From assembly GCA_945897465.1 (NCBI GenBank), contig CAMDFK010000006.1, positions 1 through 64,000 on the forward strand: a stretch of DNA of 64,000 bases, read 5' to 3'. Position numbers and translations under genes: made by a program. This DNA comes from Limnohabitans sp. Rim8. Lineage in GTDB: Bacteria; Pseudomonadota; Gammaproteobacteria; Burkholderiales; Burkholderiaceae_C. Under the pieces are notes generated by a model. The model searched no databases. It was not told the origin of the DNA and saw only the letters and a program-made list of their open reading frames with translations. This document shows, piece after piece, positions 45,055 through 54,304 of the stretch. Each line of letters starts with the position of its first letter. Within the stretch, counting starts at the first letter, position 1.

Positions 45055-45722
45055 GCCAGGCACTCAAGCAACAACTCGTCGATTGCATCCGGATGCTGGA
45101 GCAATCGGACATCATCGACTACAACGGGCATGCCAGCATTTTGTTGGACAACGGTCACATGCTCATCAATGCGGGCTCATGTCAGCGCAGCTGTTTGACT
45201 GTGGATGACATTTGCACGATTGACATGGAAGGTCAGGGGGTGGACGGCGGCCAGTTTAAGCCACCACTCGAATTCCATTTGCATGCCGGCATTTACCGTG
45301 CAAGGCCAGACGTGAAGGCGGTGGTGCATGCCCACCCCAAATGGTCAACTTTTTTGAGCATGGCCGCAAAGCCCTACTTGCCGGTTTATGCCCAAGGCTC
45401 TTTGGTTTACCCCATGCCGGTTCTGGATTCGCCCAACTCCATCAACAACAAGGTGATGGCCGACCGTCTGGCCGCCACTTTGGGCGACCGTTCCGCCGCC
45501 ATGATGAAAGCCCACGGTGCTGTGACGGTGGGGCCAAACATCGTTGAGGCATTTGTTCTGGCCAATTACATGGAAGAAAACGCGTACCGCCAGTACATGG
45601 CCATGCAAATTGGTGAGCCTTATGTCTTCAATGAGCATGAGCTGTCCATGTGCCGCGAGAAGCTGTGGAATGACACCTTGTTCAAGCGGGCATGGGATCA
45701 TTTCAAGGCTAAGCTGAAGTGA
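45051..45722 (+). CDS. Class II aldolase/adducin-fold protein, copy 2
   Basis: A 223-residue class II aldolase-fold protein. Metal ligands are in AVVHAHPKWSTFLSMA (HxH) and AMMKAHGAVTVGPN. The ATG overlaps the preceding decarboxylase TGA (ATGA), showing tight coupling; the two may act on successive or alternative hydroxy-aromatic acids. It is the last gene of the plus-strand operon from 38.3 kb and converges with aroE, overlapping by 14 bases. Confidence 0.87.
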   Translation: MSQALKQQLVDCIRMLEQSDIIDYNGHASILLDNGHMLINAGSCQRSCLTVDDICTIDMEGQGVDGGQFKPPLEFHLHAGIYRARPDVKAVVHAHPKWSTFLSMAAKPYLPVYAQGSLVYPMPVLDSPNSINNKVMADRLAATLGDRSAAMMKAHGAVTVGPNIVEAFVLANYMEENAYRQYMAMQIGEPYVFNEHELSMCREKLWNDTLFKRAWDHFKAKLK

Positions 45723-46560
45723 TGCTGTTTTCGAGCAAGCGGCGCAAAGCGGGTGTGACAGCGGGCTCCATGCCACACCATGCTTTCCAGGCCAGCGGGC
45801 CTTGGTGCAGCAGCATACCCAGCCCATTGACCGTGGTGTTGCCTCGCAACCTGGCTTCGGCCAGGAACGGGGTCTCTAGCGGGATGTAAACAATGTCCGC
45901 GACCAATGCGGATATGGGCAGGCTGTGGAGTTGCACATCGAGTGCGGTTTGTCCAACCATGCCTTGGCTGGTGGTGTTCACGACCAGTGCGGCATAGGCT
46001 AACAGCTCATGGCGCTGTGACCAAGGGTAGGCGGTGATGCCGCCACCGAAGTCGGTGGCCAATTGCAGCGCCCGCTCAAAGTGCCGGTTGACCAAGCGGA
46101 TTTCGCGAGCGCCTACCTGCAGGAGTCCATAGCACACGGCCCTTGAGCCGCCACCTGCACCGATGACGACCACTGGGCCTTGGTCAGCTCGCCAGTCGGG
46201 TTGGGCCTCCTTGAGGTTGCGGATGAAGCCGGCGGCATCGTTGTTGCTCCCTGCCAACGAGCCATCTGGGCGAACGGTGACGCAGCTGATGGCACCTATG
46301 CGTTGCGCGGCATCGTCCACCTCATCGACGATCAGCATGGCGGTTTGTTTGTGCGGAATAGTGAGGTTGCAGCCTGCAAAACCCAAAGGTTTGAGCGAGT
46401 GCAATGCTGCCGCCAAGCCTTCTGGCGCAATCGCCAAAGGCACATACGCCCCGGCCATTTGGTGTTGCTGCATCCAGTGGTTGTGCATCAGCGGTGAGCG
46501 TGAGTGCATCACGGGCCATCCCATGACGCCCGCCAGTAAAAACGGGGAATTGTGTGACAT
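45709..46560 (-). CDS. aroE: Shikimate dehydrogenase-like protein
   Basis: A 283-residue AroE-family protein. The shikimate-binding N-terminus has GWPVMHSRSPLMHNHW and NLTIPHKQTAM, the catalytic lysine being in PHK; the cofactor loop is VVIGAGGGSRAVCYGLL, and NTTSQGM follows. Genuine biosynthetic AroE and quinate/shikimate catabolic paralogues are hard to tell apart; its position among catabolic genes and an AbrB-type transporter favours a paralogue (YdiB- or QuiA-like role). Confidence 0.85.
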   Translation of the reverse strand: MSHNSPFLLAGVMGWPVMHSRSPLMHNHWMQQHQMAGAYVPLAIAPEGLAAALHSLKPLGFAGCNLTIPHKQTAMLIVDEVDDAAQRIGAISCVTVRPDGSLAGSNNDAAGFIRNLKEAQPDWRADQGPVVVIGAGGGSRAVCYGLLQVGAREIRLVNRHFERALQLATDFGGGITAYPWSQRHELLAYAALVVNTTSQGMVGQTALDVQLHSLPISALVADIVYIPLETPFLAEARLRGNTTVNGLGMLLHQGPLAWKAWCGMEPAVTPALRRLLENSITSA

Positions 46561-46658
46561 AAATTCGGGCTTGAGAGGTTCAAATCAAACGGATGGCGCC
46601 CAGCGCCAACCAGGGCAAGGTCAAACCGCAAAAGCGGTGGGCAGATGCACAGGATAAA

Positions 46659-47714
46659 TCAGGTTTTGATCCAATTCATGCGGATGAGCCAGCGCCCTAC
46701 TGATTGCGTGAAAAGCAGCGCAAAGACCATGCGCAACAAATGGAAGGTGATGACCATGGGCACGGCCAAACCAAAGAGTTTGGCGATCAGACCCATTTCG
46801 GTCATGCCACCTGGAGCCATGGCCAAAAATGCGGTGATCAGGGGCATGTTGATCTGTGGGGACAACAACCAGGCCACGCCCATGCACCCGGCCATCAGCA
46901 GCAAAGTGGTTGCGGCCATGGCAAGCATGGCCTTGGGCGCGCGTGTGAAAAATGAGCGGGTCATGTTTTGCCCCAAACCCCAACCAATGATCATTTGTGC
47001 GATCACGATGCCCTCTTGTGGCCAACGTCCTTGCAGGCCTGAAAGGGCAAACAAAGCTCCGACCAGCAAGGCCCCCAGCTTCCAGGCGCTGATGATGCGC
47101 AGTCGCACAAACAACATCCCCATCAGGTAAGAGCCGATCAGCAGCACGGCGGCGTTGCTACAAGACAAGAGGTGCGCCGTTGTATCTGGCAAGGGCATGC
47201 CACCGCCGCTGGCGCCTGCAATGAGGGAGGTGGTCAGCATGACCATCACGACGCGAACGGTATGAGACAGCGCCACCATGGGCGCATCAGCGCCCACCTC
47301 TTGGGCTTGTGCACTCATCTCGGAGGCTCCCCCCAAAGCGATGGCATAAAGGGTGGTGGCCCCATCCAGTCCGGCCATTTTTTGCAACAGGGGCGCGACC
47401 AGCAAAGACATCAGGATGACCGATGCAGCGCCGAACGTGATCCACGGCAAAAGTCCCCACAGTTGCTGAAATATCAAGGGCGTGAAGAACAGACCCAGTG
47501 CACTGCCAATGAACACCTGTGCGCTTCTGCGTGCCCATTTGGGTTGTGGGTACACCTGACCGGCCAAGGTGATGCAAGCCACGCCAAACATGGAGCCGAG
47601 CATCCATGGCAATGGGATGTGCAGGAGGTAAGCCGCTTCCCCGCCGCAGAAAGCGGCCAAGGCGGTCAGCACAGGGCGCAGCCATGACGCCGGTTTGAGC
47701 AGGCTTGAACCCAT
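46659..47714 (-). CDS. AbrB-family membrane protein (putative transporter)
   Basis: A 351-residue protein with about ten hydrophobic segments and the duplicated AbrB family pattern. The first half has PLPWMLGSMFGVA and YAIALGGASEMSAQAQEVGA; the second has FLAMAPGGMTEMGLIAKLFG, both containing the conserved A-x-G-G-x-x-E-M motif. Family members (PF05145) are poorly characterised membrane proteins. It lies between aroE and a DUF4936 gene on the same strand. Confidence 0.87.
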   Translation of the reverse strand: MGSSLLKPASWLRPVLTALAAFCGGEAAYLLHIPLPWMLGSMFGVACITLAGQVYPQPKWARRSAQVFIGSALGLFFTPLIFQQLWGLLPWITFGAASVILMSLLVAPLLQKMAGLDGATTLYAIALGGASEMSAQAQEVGADAPMVALSHTVRVVMVMLTTSLIAGASGGGMPLPDTTAHLLSCSNAAVLLIGSYLMGMLFVRLRIISAWKLGALLVGALFALSGLQGRWPQEGIVIAQMIIGWGLGQNMTRSFFTRAPKAMLAMAATTLLLMAGCMGVAWLLSPQINMPLITAFLAMAPGGMTEMGLIAKLFGLAVPMVITFHLLRMVFALLFTQSVGRWLIRMNWIKT

Positions 47715-47723
47715 TGATCGGGC

Positions 47724-48020
47724 TCAGTTCAGCGACGTGAAAACTTCAGAGGCCCGTTTGGCGGGCAAACCCATCTCTTGGGCCAATCGCTCAATGCCGA
47801 GCATCATGTCCTCGCTCAAGCCCTGTGGGTGGTGGTACACCTCCATCCAGGTTTCAATGCCTTCGGGCGTGGCTTGTGGGCGCTGCAAGAGCTCGCAGCG
47901 CAGCGCTGGCCAATCGCGCTGAACCTGTTGCTGAAATTTTTCAGCCAAAGGTCGAAGCAGGGCGTGTTGCTCGATCGGAACTTTGTAATAAAAGAACAGT
48001 GATTTCATGGTGTTGGGCAT
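47724..48020 (-). CDS. DUF4936 family protein
   Basis: A 98-residue protein with LFFYYKVPIEQHALLRPLAE, LLQRPQATPEGIETWMEVY and ERLAQEMGLPAKRASEVF, the DUF4936 pattern found widely in Burkholderiales. An alternative ATG is at 48008. Usually a single-copy gene of unknown function. It is nine bases upstream of the AbrB-like gene and 12 bases downstream of the broken ubiX. Confidence 0.8.
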   Translation of the reverse strand: MPNTMKSLFFYYKVPIEQHALLRPLAEKFQQQVQRDWPALRCELLQRPQATPEGIETWMEVYHHPQGLSEDMMLGIERLAQEMGLPAKRASEVFTSLN

Positions 48021-48032
48021 GGCGGTGGGCCT

Positions 48033-48637
48033 TCAGGGTTTGTCGGCACTCTTGCCCATGCCAGACCAGCGTTTGACCTGCTCGGCTTCAATGTCAAACA
48101 AGTCCAGGCAACGGCCCACGGTGTAGTTGACCATGTCGTCCAGAGATTCTGGACGGGAGTAAAGAGCGGGAACATGGGGCATCAAAATGGCGCCATTTTC
48201 GGCCGCTTGCAGCATGGACCTCAGATGGCCCATGTGCAGCGGCGTCTCGCGCACCATGAGCACCAAGCGCCGGCGTTCTTTCAGCACCACATCGGCGGCG
48301 CGGGTGAGCAAGCCGCCGGTCATGCCATAGGCAATTTCTGACAGGGAACGGATGGAACAGGGGGCCACCAACATGCCCATGGTTTTGAAAGAGCCAGAAG
48401 AAATCGTCGCGCCGATGATTTTGGCGTTGTGCACTTCGGTGGCGAGGGCTTCGACCTCTTTGAAACTCATGTCTGTTTCAGTGGCCAAAGTGAGCCTGGC
48501 CGAATCGCACATCACAAATGGGTTTCGATGCATGAGCCTTGCAACACCTGCAAAATTCGTATACCGTAAATGATGCCAGAGGCGCCACTGATGCCGACAA
48601 TCAGGCGGCGTGGTGGAGCGAGGGGGGCGTTTTCCAT
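48033..48637 (-). pseudogene. ubiX: Flavin prenyltransferase UbiX-like gene with a one-base frameshift
   Basis: From the ATG at 48637 the frame gives [32 protein letters not shown] and then a TGA. In the next frame the family sequence continues as [18 protein letters not shown], then ISSGSFKTMGMLVAPCSIRS and KERRRLVLMVRETPLH. One missing base near 48511-48518 joins the two (the expected CATTTGGTGATG reads CATTTGTGATG). UbiX makes prenyl-FMN for UbiD decarboxylases. The rest is intact, so the lesion is recent or a sequencing error. Confidence 0.87.
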
Positions 48638-48855
48638 GGGGGGCCTCAAATTCGATCTGGACTCAATTGGGATTCGGCCTTGACGTCAGGGTGTGGCAGG
48701 CCTGGGCAGATTTTACCGTTCTCCGGCAAGTGAGCCGCGCATGCACGCCAGCGCCGAGCCGTTGGTTCTCCAGGGTGTCTCTGAGGTGACGATGCGGCCA
48801 CCAAAACTGCAGAAAATAAATTGTTCAAGTGAGCCAAAAATCCAAAGGAGTGCGA

Positions 48856-50094
48856 GTGGAAAGCCCGGAACAAAACCAAATATTGACCCAAGTCGGTCGG
48901 GGAACGCCGATGGGCGAATTGATGCGGCGTTACTGGCAACCGATTGCCGCTGCGTTGGAGATGCAGGACAAGTGGACCAAGCGCGTTCGCTTGCTGGGCG
49001 AAAACTTGGTGTTGTTCAAGGACCGTCAGGGCCGCTTGGGGCTGATCGCCGAGCAATGCCCGCACCGCAGGGCCTCTTTTGCCCATGGCATTCCGACGCA
49101 AAACGGCATCCGCTGTCCTTACCATGGCTGGGAGTTTGGAGCCCAAGGCGAGTGTCTGAACCAGCCCAACGAAAAAGAAAATCCAGCGTTTCGCGCCGCG
49201 GTGTCTACCGATGCCTATCCGGTGCAGGAGTTGGGCGGCTTGCTGTTTGCTTATTTGGGCCCGCAGCCCCAACCTTTGCTGCCCCGTTTTGACGGTTTTG
49301 TTGCCGAGGGCACGATCCGCATGATGGGCCGAGTCGTCTTGCCGGTGAATTGGTTGCAGGTGATGGAAAACTCACTCGACCCCGTTCACACCGAATGGCT
49401 GCATGGTCACCACTATGAATTCCTCCAGGAGCAAGAGGGGGTCAAAGTGGCCATCAGTGCGCACCACGAAAAAATCGATTTCAAAGAGTTTGAATACGGC
49501 ATCACCAAACACCGCTTGCTCGCAGGCCATTCGGAGGAAGATGACGATTGGAAAATCGGTCACCCCATTGTTTTCCCGAACATGCTGGCGGTGGGCAACG
49601 GTGACGAAAAGTCCCGATACTACTCCTTCCAGATCCGTGTGCCGGTCGACGATGGGCACACCCTGCACCTTTGGTACAACGCCTATGTGCCGCCTGCGGG
49701 CAAAGTGGTGCCAGCGCATTTGTTGGACAAGGTGCACATCTACGAGGTGCCCTATCTGGATGCCGATGGCGAATTCATTGTGGACAACGTCGACGGGCAA
49801 GACATGATGGCTTGGGTTTCACAAGGCGCGATCGCTGACCGCAGTCTTGAAAACCTGGGCGCGACGGACAAGGGCATTGCCATGTACCGCCGAACACTGC
49901 GCCGTGAAATGAAAAAGGTGCAGGACGGTCAAGACCCGATGGGTTTGGTGCGTGATCCTTTGCGCAATGCGTGCATCGACTTGCCCAACGAGAAAAAGAA
50001 GCACCACAACAGCGACGGTTTTTCGAGTTTCATGATGCGCACGCACGCGAAATATTCACCCATCGCCAATGACTTGGCGCAAATTTTTGATTGA
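48856..50094 (+). CDS. Rieske non-heme iron oxygenase, alpha subunit (phthalate-dioxygenase type)
   Basis: A 412-residue oxygenase. Rieske ligands lie in EQCPHRRASFAHG and RCPYHGWEFGAQG. The catalytic domain has NWLQVMENSLDPVHTEWLHG, containing the aspartate and two histidines. The GTG at 48856 is favoured because AAAGGAG lies five bases upstream; a GTG at 48829 has no site. It leads an operon with a class II aldolase-fold protein, a binding protein and a Gfo/Idh dehydrogenase. No reductase follows directly; the one at 55413 may serve it. Confidence 0.91.
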   Translation: MESPEQNQILTQVGRGTPMGELMRRYWQPIAAALEMQDKWTKRVRLLGENLVLFKDRQGRLGLIAEQCPHRRASFAHGIPTQNGIRCPYHGWEFGAQGECLNQPNEKENPAFRAAVSTDAYPVQELGGLLFAYLGPQPQPLLPRFDGFVAEGTIRMMGRVVLPVNWLQVMENSLDPVHTEWLHGHHYEFLQEQEGVKVAISAHHEKIDFKEFEYGITKHRLLAGHSEEDDDWKIGHPIVFPNMLAVGNGDEKSRYYSFQIRVPVDDGHTLHLWYNAYVPPAGKVVPAHLLDKVHIYEVPYLDADGEFIVDNVDGQDMMAWVSQGAIADRSLENLGATDKGIAMYRRTLRREMKKVQDGQDPMGLVRDPLRNACIDLPNEKKKHHNSDGFSSFMMRTHAKYSPIANDLAQIFD

Positions 50095-50107
50095 ACTGAA
50101 AAACCCC

Positions 50108-50839
50108 ATGATGGATGCAACTATCGCCAAACAAAAAGTGATCGATTCCGGATTGATCCTGGATGCCGAAGACTTGGGTGATTTGACCCGTGGGCACATG
50201 AGTATTCGGGTCCCGGGTGATCCGACCCATTTCTTCATGAAGCCGCACAGCGTGGGCTTTGACGAAATCACACTAGACAACATGGTGCTGTGTGACTTGG
50301 ACGGCGAAAAGGTGGGCGGTGCTGGGCGCAAGCACAGCGAGGTCTACATCCACTCTGAAATTTACAAATACAGACCGGATGTCAACAGCGTCATTCACAC
50401 CCACCCCCGCCATGCCGTGGCTTTGTCGGCATCAGGTCAAAGCTTGCAACCCATCAGCCAACCGGCTGTGGCTTTTTCGGACGGCTTGCCTTATTTTCGT
50501 GAGACGATCGATTTGATCCGGTCTCAGGCCATGGGCGCCGGTGTGGCCAAAGCCTTGGGCATGCACAAGGCCGTGCTCATGCGCAACCATGGGGTGGCTG
50601 TTGTCGGTGCCAGCCTTGAAGAGTCCACCATTTTGACCATCATGCTGGAGAACGCTTGCCAGATCCAGTTGGCGGCCATGGCAGGCGGTGGCATCGGGGA
50701 GCAGTTTGATGCGCAAAACATCGAACGCTTGCACTTCAACATCACCCGGCCTGAACAGTATGTGGTGAACTTTGAGTACCTCAAACGCAAAGCGTACCGC
50801 GCGCTGGGACGCATCCGCACCAACCATGAAGGAAACTGA
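50108..50839 (+). CDS. Class II aldolase/adducin-fold protein, copy 3
   Basis: A 243-residue protein with SVIHTHPRHAVALSASG (HxH) and VLMRNHGVAVVGASLEES, the metal-binding motifs of the family. It starts 13 bases after the Rieske oxygenase and is followed within two bases by a binding-protein gene. Phthalate clusters of actinobacteria use a protein of this fold as 3,4-dihydroxyphthalate decarboxylase, so a decarboxylase or aldolase role on an oxygenase product is plausible. Confidence 0.87.
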   Translation: MMDATIAKQKVIDSGLILDAEDLGDLTRGHMSIRVPGDPTHFFMKPHSVGFDEITLDNMVLCDLDGEKVGGAGRKHSEVYIHSEIYKYRPDVNSVIHTHPRHAVALSASGQSLQPISQPAVAFSDGLPYFRETIDLIRSQAMGAGVAKALGMHKAVLMRNHGVAVVGASLEESTILTIMLENACQIQLAAMAGGGIGEQFDAQNIERLHFNITRPEQYVVNFEYLKRKAYRALGRIRTNHEGN

Positions 50840-50840
50840 A

Positions 50841-51923
50841 ATGACTTCTCCATCACGTCAAATCCTGAAGCCTTTTTGCCTGGCTTCTTTGGCCGCTTTG
50901 TGTTTGAGTTTTGCGCCCACGCTTTGGGCGCAGAACGCCGAGCCCTTGAAAGCTTCTGCGTCAGTGGTTGAATTGGCGATGTACACCGGCGCAGACAGAC
51001 AGGCACGCCTGATTGCCGGGGCCAAAAAAGAAGGCACCCTCACGGTCTACCATGTGTACCCGGCACTGTCCAAAGTGATGGCCGCATTCACCCAAAAATA
51101 CGACATCAAAACCAAGGCATGGCGGGCGGGCTCTGAGGCCGTTTTGCAGCGGGTCATAGCCGAGGCCAGAGCCAACAAGTTTGAAGTGGACATTGTGCAA
51201 AACAATGCCCCAGAAAACGAAGCCGCCTCGCGTGAAAAATTGCTGCAAGAAGTGCGCTCGGTGTTTCACCAGGACTTGATCCCCCAAGCGGTTCCTGCGC
51301 ACAAAGAGTGGGCCGGGATCACCGTCGACGTGTGGACCGCGGCCTACAACACCAGCAAGATCAAAAAAGAAGATTTGCCAAAGACCTACGACGATTTGCT
51401 CGCGCCCAAGTGGAAGGGCCAACTGGGCATTGAAGGCAACAACCACGCGTGGTTTGGTGCCTTGATGGCACAGATGGGTGAAGACAAGGGGCTGGCACTC
51501 TTCAACAACTTGGCGGCCAACAACGGGATTTCTGTGCGCAAAGGGCACTCGCTCTTGACCATGTTGGTCTCGTCCGGAGAGGTGCCTTTGGCGCTGACGG
51601 TGTACAGCTGGAACCCGGAGCAAATCAAATCGAAGGGGGCACCTGTCGAAGGTCTGGCGCTGCAGCCTTTGTTGGCGCAGCCCAGCACCATTGCGATGCT
51701 CAAAAAATCACCCAACCCCCATGCGGCCTTGCTGTTTTATGAGTTCTTGTTGAGCGATGGACAAAAGCTGTTGGCCGAAGACAAATTTGTGCCCGCCAGC
51801 AAAAAGATTGAAAACCCGTTCAGCCAAACCTCTGTCAAATACATCGACCCTGGCGTGGCCATTGACATGCAGGCCAAATGGACCAAGATGTTCGAGGACA
51901 CCGTGACCAAGCGGGCCAAGTGA
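50841..51923 (+). CDS. Extracellular solute-binding protein, copy 4
   Basis: A 360-residue binding protein of the same family as copies 1-3. A Sec signal ends SFAPTLWAQNAE. Blocks are KAWRAGSEAVLQRVIAEARA, KTYDDLLAPKWKGQLGIEGN and ISVRKGHSLLTMLVSSGEVP. The start at 50841 follows GAAGGAAACTGAA. It sits inside a Rieske oxygenase operon with no permease or ATPase. Confidence 0.89.
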   Translation: MTSPSRQILKPFCLASLAALCLSFAPTLWAQNAEPLKASASVVELAMYTGADRQARLIAGAKKEGTLTVYHVYPALSKVMAAFTQKYDIKTKAWRAGSEAVLQRVIAEARANKFEVDIVQNNAPENEAASREKLLQEVRSVFHQDLIPQAVPAHKEWAGITVDVWTAAYNTSKIKKEDLPKTYDDLLAPKWKGQLGIEGNNHAWFGALMAQMGEDKGLALFNNLAANNGISVRKGHSLLTMLVSSGEVPLALTVYSWNPEQIKSKGAPVEGLALQPLLAQPSTIAMLKKSPNPHAALLFYEFLLSDGQKLLAEDKFVPASKKIENPFSQTSVKYIDPGVAIDMQAKWTKMFEDTVTKRAK

Positions 51924-51939
51924 TCGCGAAGGCGGCGCC

Positions 51940-53106
51940 ATGATGGACCACCCGGTGGTGCGCATGGGTTTGGTGGGGTTTGGTGCTGCGGGCCAGGCAT
52001 TTTTGCCGGCCATCGGCAAGCATCTGGGGTATGAACTGGTGGCCATTGCCGAGCCTGTAGCGCGCTTGCGCGAAGGCTTGCAACAACGCTTGGATGTGGC
52101 GCTTTACGACAGTCTGGAAGCCTTGCTGCAGCACCCAAACCTGGATGCGGTTTATTTGGCAACGCCCACGGAGTTGCACGCCTCTCAGGTGGTGCTGTGT
52201 GCCCAACGCGGCAAGCATGTGCTGGTTGAAAAACCCATGGCCACTGGCCTGCCCGATGCACACGCCATGGTGACCGCCGCCGAGCAAGCCCAGGTGGTCT
52301 TGTTGGTGGGGCATTCGCACAGCTTTGACCGACCTGTGCAGGCCATGGGGGACATCATTGCCTCAGGCGAGTTGGGCCGCGTGCGCATGGTCAACACCTG
52401 GTGCTTTACCGATTGGATGTACCGGCCAAGGCGTGCCGATGAATTGGATGTGGCCAAGGGCGGTGGTGTGACCTTTCGCCAAGGCGCACACCAATTCGAT
52501 ATTTTGCGGTGGTTGTGTGCCGCTCAAGTGCGCAGTGTGAAGGCGAGGGCCTTTGACTTTGACCCCGAGAGGTCCTCGGTGGGGGCGCACACGGTCTTCC
52601 TGGATTTTGACAACGGCGCTGCGGCCACTGCCGTTTACAGCGGCTATGCGGGCCTGTCGAGCATGGACTTGGGGTTTCCGATTTCAGAGTGGGGATTTGC
52701 GCAAGCCCCAGAGGAGCGTCCTTGGGCGCGCAAGTTGCAGGTCGCTCTTGACCCCCAGCAAGAGCGCTTGGCCAAAGAAAAACGGGCGGTCCACGCCATT
52801 CCTGACCAGGCCCCCTTTCAGCCCTTTTTTGGCTTGACGGTGGTGCACTGTGAAAAAGGCGACATCCGTCAAACGCCCACCGGCTTGCGCATTTCAACGG
52901 CGATGGGCGCGCGTGAGCTTGAGGTGCCCAATGACCTCAGCCCCAGAGATCTGGTTTTGATGGAGTTCCATGACGCGATTTCAGGGCGAAAAGCGGCTGT
53001 GCACGATGGGCGCTGGGGCCTGGCGACTTTGGCGGTGTGTGAGGCCGTGATCGCTTCCAGCGCTTCGGGCCGTGAAGTGCTGTTGTCAGCCGACTTCAAG
53101 CGGTGA
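51940..53106 (+). CDS. Gfo/Idh/MocA-family dehydrogenase, copy 1
   Basis: A 388-residue NAD(P)-dependent dehydrogenase. The nucleotide motif is GLVGFGAAGQAFLPAI; the catalytic lysine is in VLVEKPMATGLPDA; GHSHSFDRPVQAMG and GGGVTFRQGAHQFDILRWLC follow. This matches the Pht4-type phthalate dihydrodiol dehydrogenases. Together with the Rieske oxygenase upstream it could oxidise a cis-dihydrodiol. It overlaps the hemerythrin gene by 11 bases at its 3-prime end. Confidence 0.88.
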   Translation: MMDHPVVRMGLVGFGAAGQAFLPAIGKHLGYELVAIAEPVARLREGLQQRLDVALYDSLEALLQHPNLDAVYLATPTELHASQVVLCAQRGKHVLVEKPMATGLPDAHAMVTAAEQAQVVLLVGHSHSFDRPVQAMGDIIASGELGRVRMVNTWCFTDWMYRPRRADELDVAKGGGVTFRQGAHQFDILRWLCAAQVRSVKARAFDFDPERSSVGAHTVFLDFDNGAAATAVYSGYAGLSSMDLGFPISEWGFAQAPEERPWARKLQVALDPQQERLAKEKRAVHAIPDQAPFQPFFGLTVVHCEKGDIRQTPTGLRISTAMGARELEVPNDLSPRDLVLMEFHDAISGRKAAVHDGRWGLATLAVCEAVIASSASGREVLLSADFKR

Positions 53107-53545
53107 CGTTGGCCACTGAACGTTTGAAAACCAGGGGTTTGGCGCCGTATTTGATTTTGCACATCCAGTGCGACAACGCCGAATCCAGGTGGTCGGCGTG
53201 CGATGGGAACCAGCGTGCCAAATCATTGGCCAAGTGCAGGCATTTTTCGGTTGCGCCTTGGCGGGCCAACGCGCGCACGCCTGTGATAGAGGCCAGCACG
53301 GCGGCATGCTCGTCCATGTGACAAGTTCGGGGTGGAAATTCGGTTGTCATCATCCAATCGTCTTCTTGCTTGAAATGTGCGGTGGCGTGTTCCAACAATT
53401 GATCCATCAAAACCAGGCAATCTTTCGGCTCAGCGTTTTGAATGGCAGCAATGCATGTGACAAATTCTTGATGGGTTTCGTCCATGGGGCCAAAGCCCAA
53501 AAGAAAATCGTCCGTCCAGTGGATGCTTGTGTTCGTGGTGTTCAT
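53096..53545 (-). CDS. Bacteriohemerythrin
   Basis: A 149-residue hemerythrin-fold protein with the diiron ligand pattern: DETHQEF, ATAHFKQEDDWM, TCHMDEHAAV and SHADHLDSAL. The usual N-terminal histidine is in IHWTDDFLLG. These bind O2 and may deliver it or scavenge it. Placed among several oxygenases, an O2-supply or sensing role is possible. It is transcribed against the dehydrogenase and sits six bases upstream of the TauE gene's 3-prime end. Confidence 0.86.
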   Translation of the reverse strand: MNTTNTSIHWTDDFLLGFGPMDETHQEFVTCIAAIQNAEPKDCLVLMDQLLEHATAHFKQEDDWMMTTEFPPRTCHMDEHAAVLASITGVRALARQGATEKCLHLANDLARWFPSHADHLDSALSHWMCKIKYGAKPLVFKRSVANVTA

Positions 53546-53551
53546 GGTGGT

Positions 53552-54304
53552 TTATTTCAGGGTCAGCACAATGGCCAACACAAACAGGTAAATCAACAAC
53601 AGTTTGCGAAACAAGTCTTCAGAGAGACGCTGACGCAGCGCTTTTCCCATTTTGAGCCCGAGAAACATGGGGATGAGACCTAAGGCGGAAAGTCCCACTT
53701 CGGTCCATCCAAATCGTTCATACCAGAGCATGGCTCCGTACATGGGAATGCTACCAGCCAGGTAAACGATGCTGATGCTGCCAATGAAGTGCTCACGGCT
53801 GAGTTTGAGCGCCATCAACAACGTGATGATGAAAGGGCCTGTGAGTGAGGACAACCCACCCATGAGACCCGCTAAAGCGCCCACGACAATGCAGGCCATG
53901 TGCTCGAATTTCGGAGGCACATGGACGTTGGGTTTCAGACCCATCCATCCTACTGCCACCAACAAACTGACGCCGATCAGCAAGTTCAAGTTGTCGACAC
54001 TTAAACCGGAACTGTATTTGACGGTCAGCAGTGTGATGGCCATTTGAACCACGATCAAACTGCCAAAACGTTGAATGCTGTAGCGAACATTTCCGCCTTC
54101 TAAGGCTTGCCACAAGTTAGAGATCAACACGGGCACAACCAAGAGGCCCATGGCTTGGGGCGCCGGTATGAGAAGGCTGAGGGTAGGGACCACGACGAGG
54201 GGCAAACCGACACCCATCGTGCCTTTAACAAACCCCCCCATCGTGAAAAACAAAGCACACGACAACCACAGCACGATTTGTGCAGGGCTGAACTCTAAGC
54301 TCAT
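53552..54304 (-). CDS. TauE/SafE-family membrane transporter
   Basis: A 250-residue protein with about seven to eight hydrophobic segments. The duplicated motif appears as GGFVKGTMGVGLPLVVVPTL in the first half and GALAGLMGGLSSLTGPFI in the second, typical of TauE/SafE (DUF81) exporters of sulfonates or organic anions. Its ATG overlaps the preceding TctC TGA (ATGA at 54301-54304), so receptor and permease are translationally coupled. Confidence 0.9.
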   Translation of the reverse strand: MSLEFSPAQIVLWLSCALFFTMGGFVKGTMGVGLPLVVVPTLSLLIPAPQAMGLLVVPVLISNLWQALEGGNVRYSIQRFGSLIVVQMAITLLTVKYSSGLSVDNLNLLIGVSLLVAVGWMGLKPNVHVPPKFEHMACIVVGALAGLMGGLSSLTGPFIITLLMALKLSREHFIGSISIVYLAGSIPMYGAMLWYERFGWTEVGLSALGLIPMFLGLKMGKALRQRLSEDLFRKLLLIYLFVLAIVLTLK

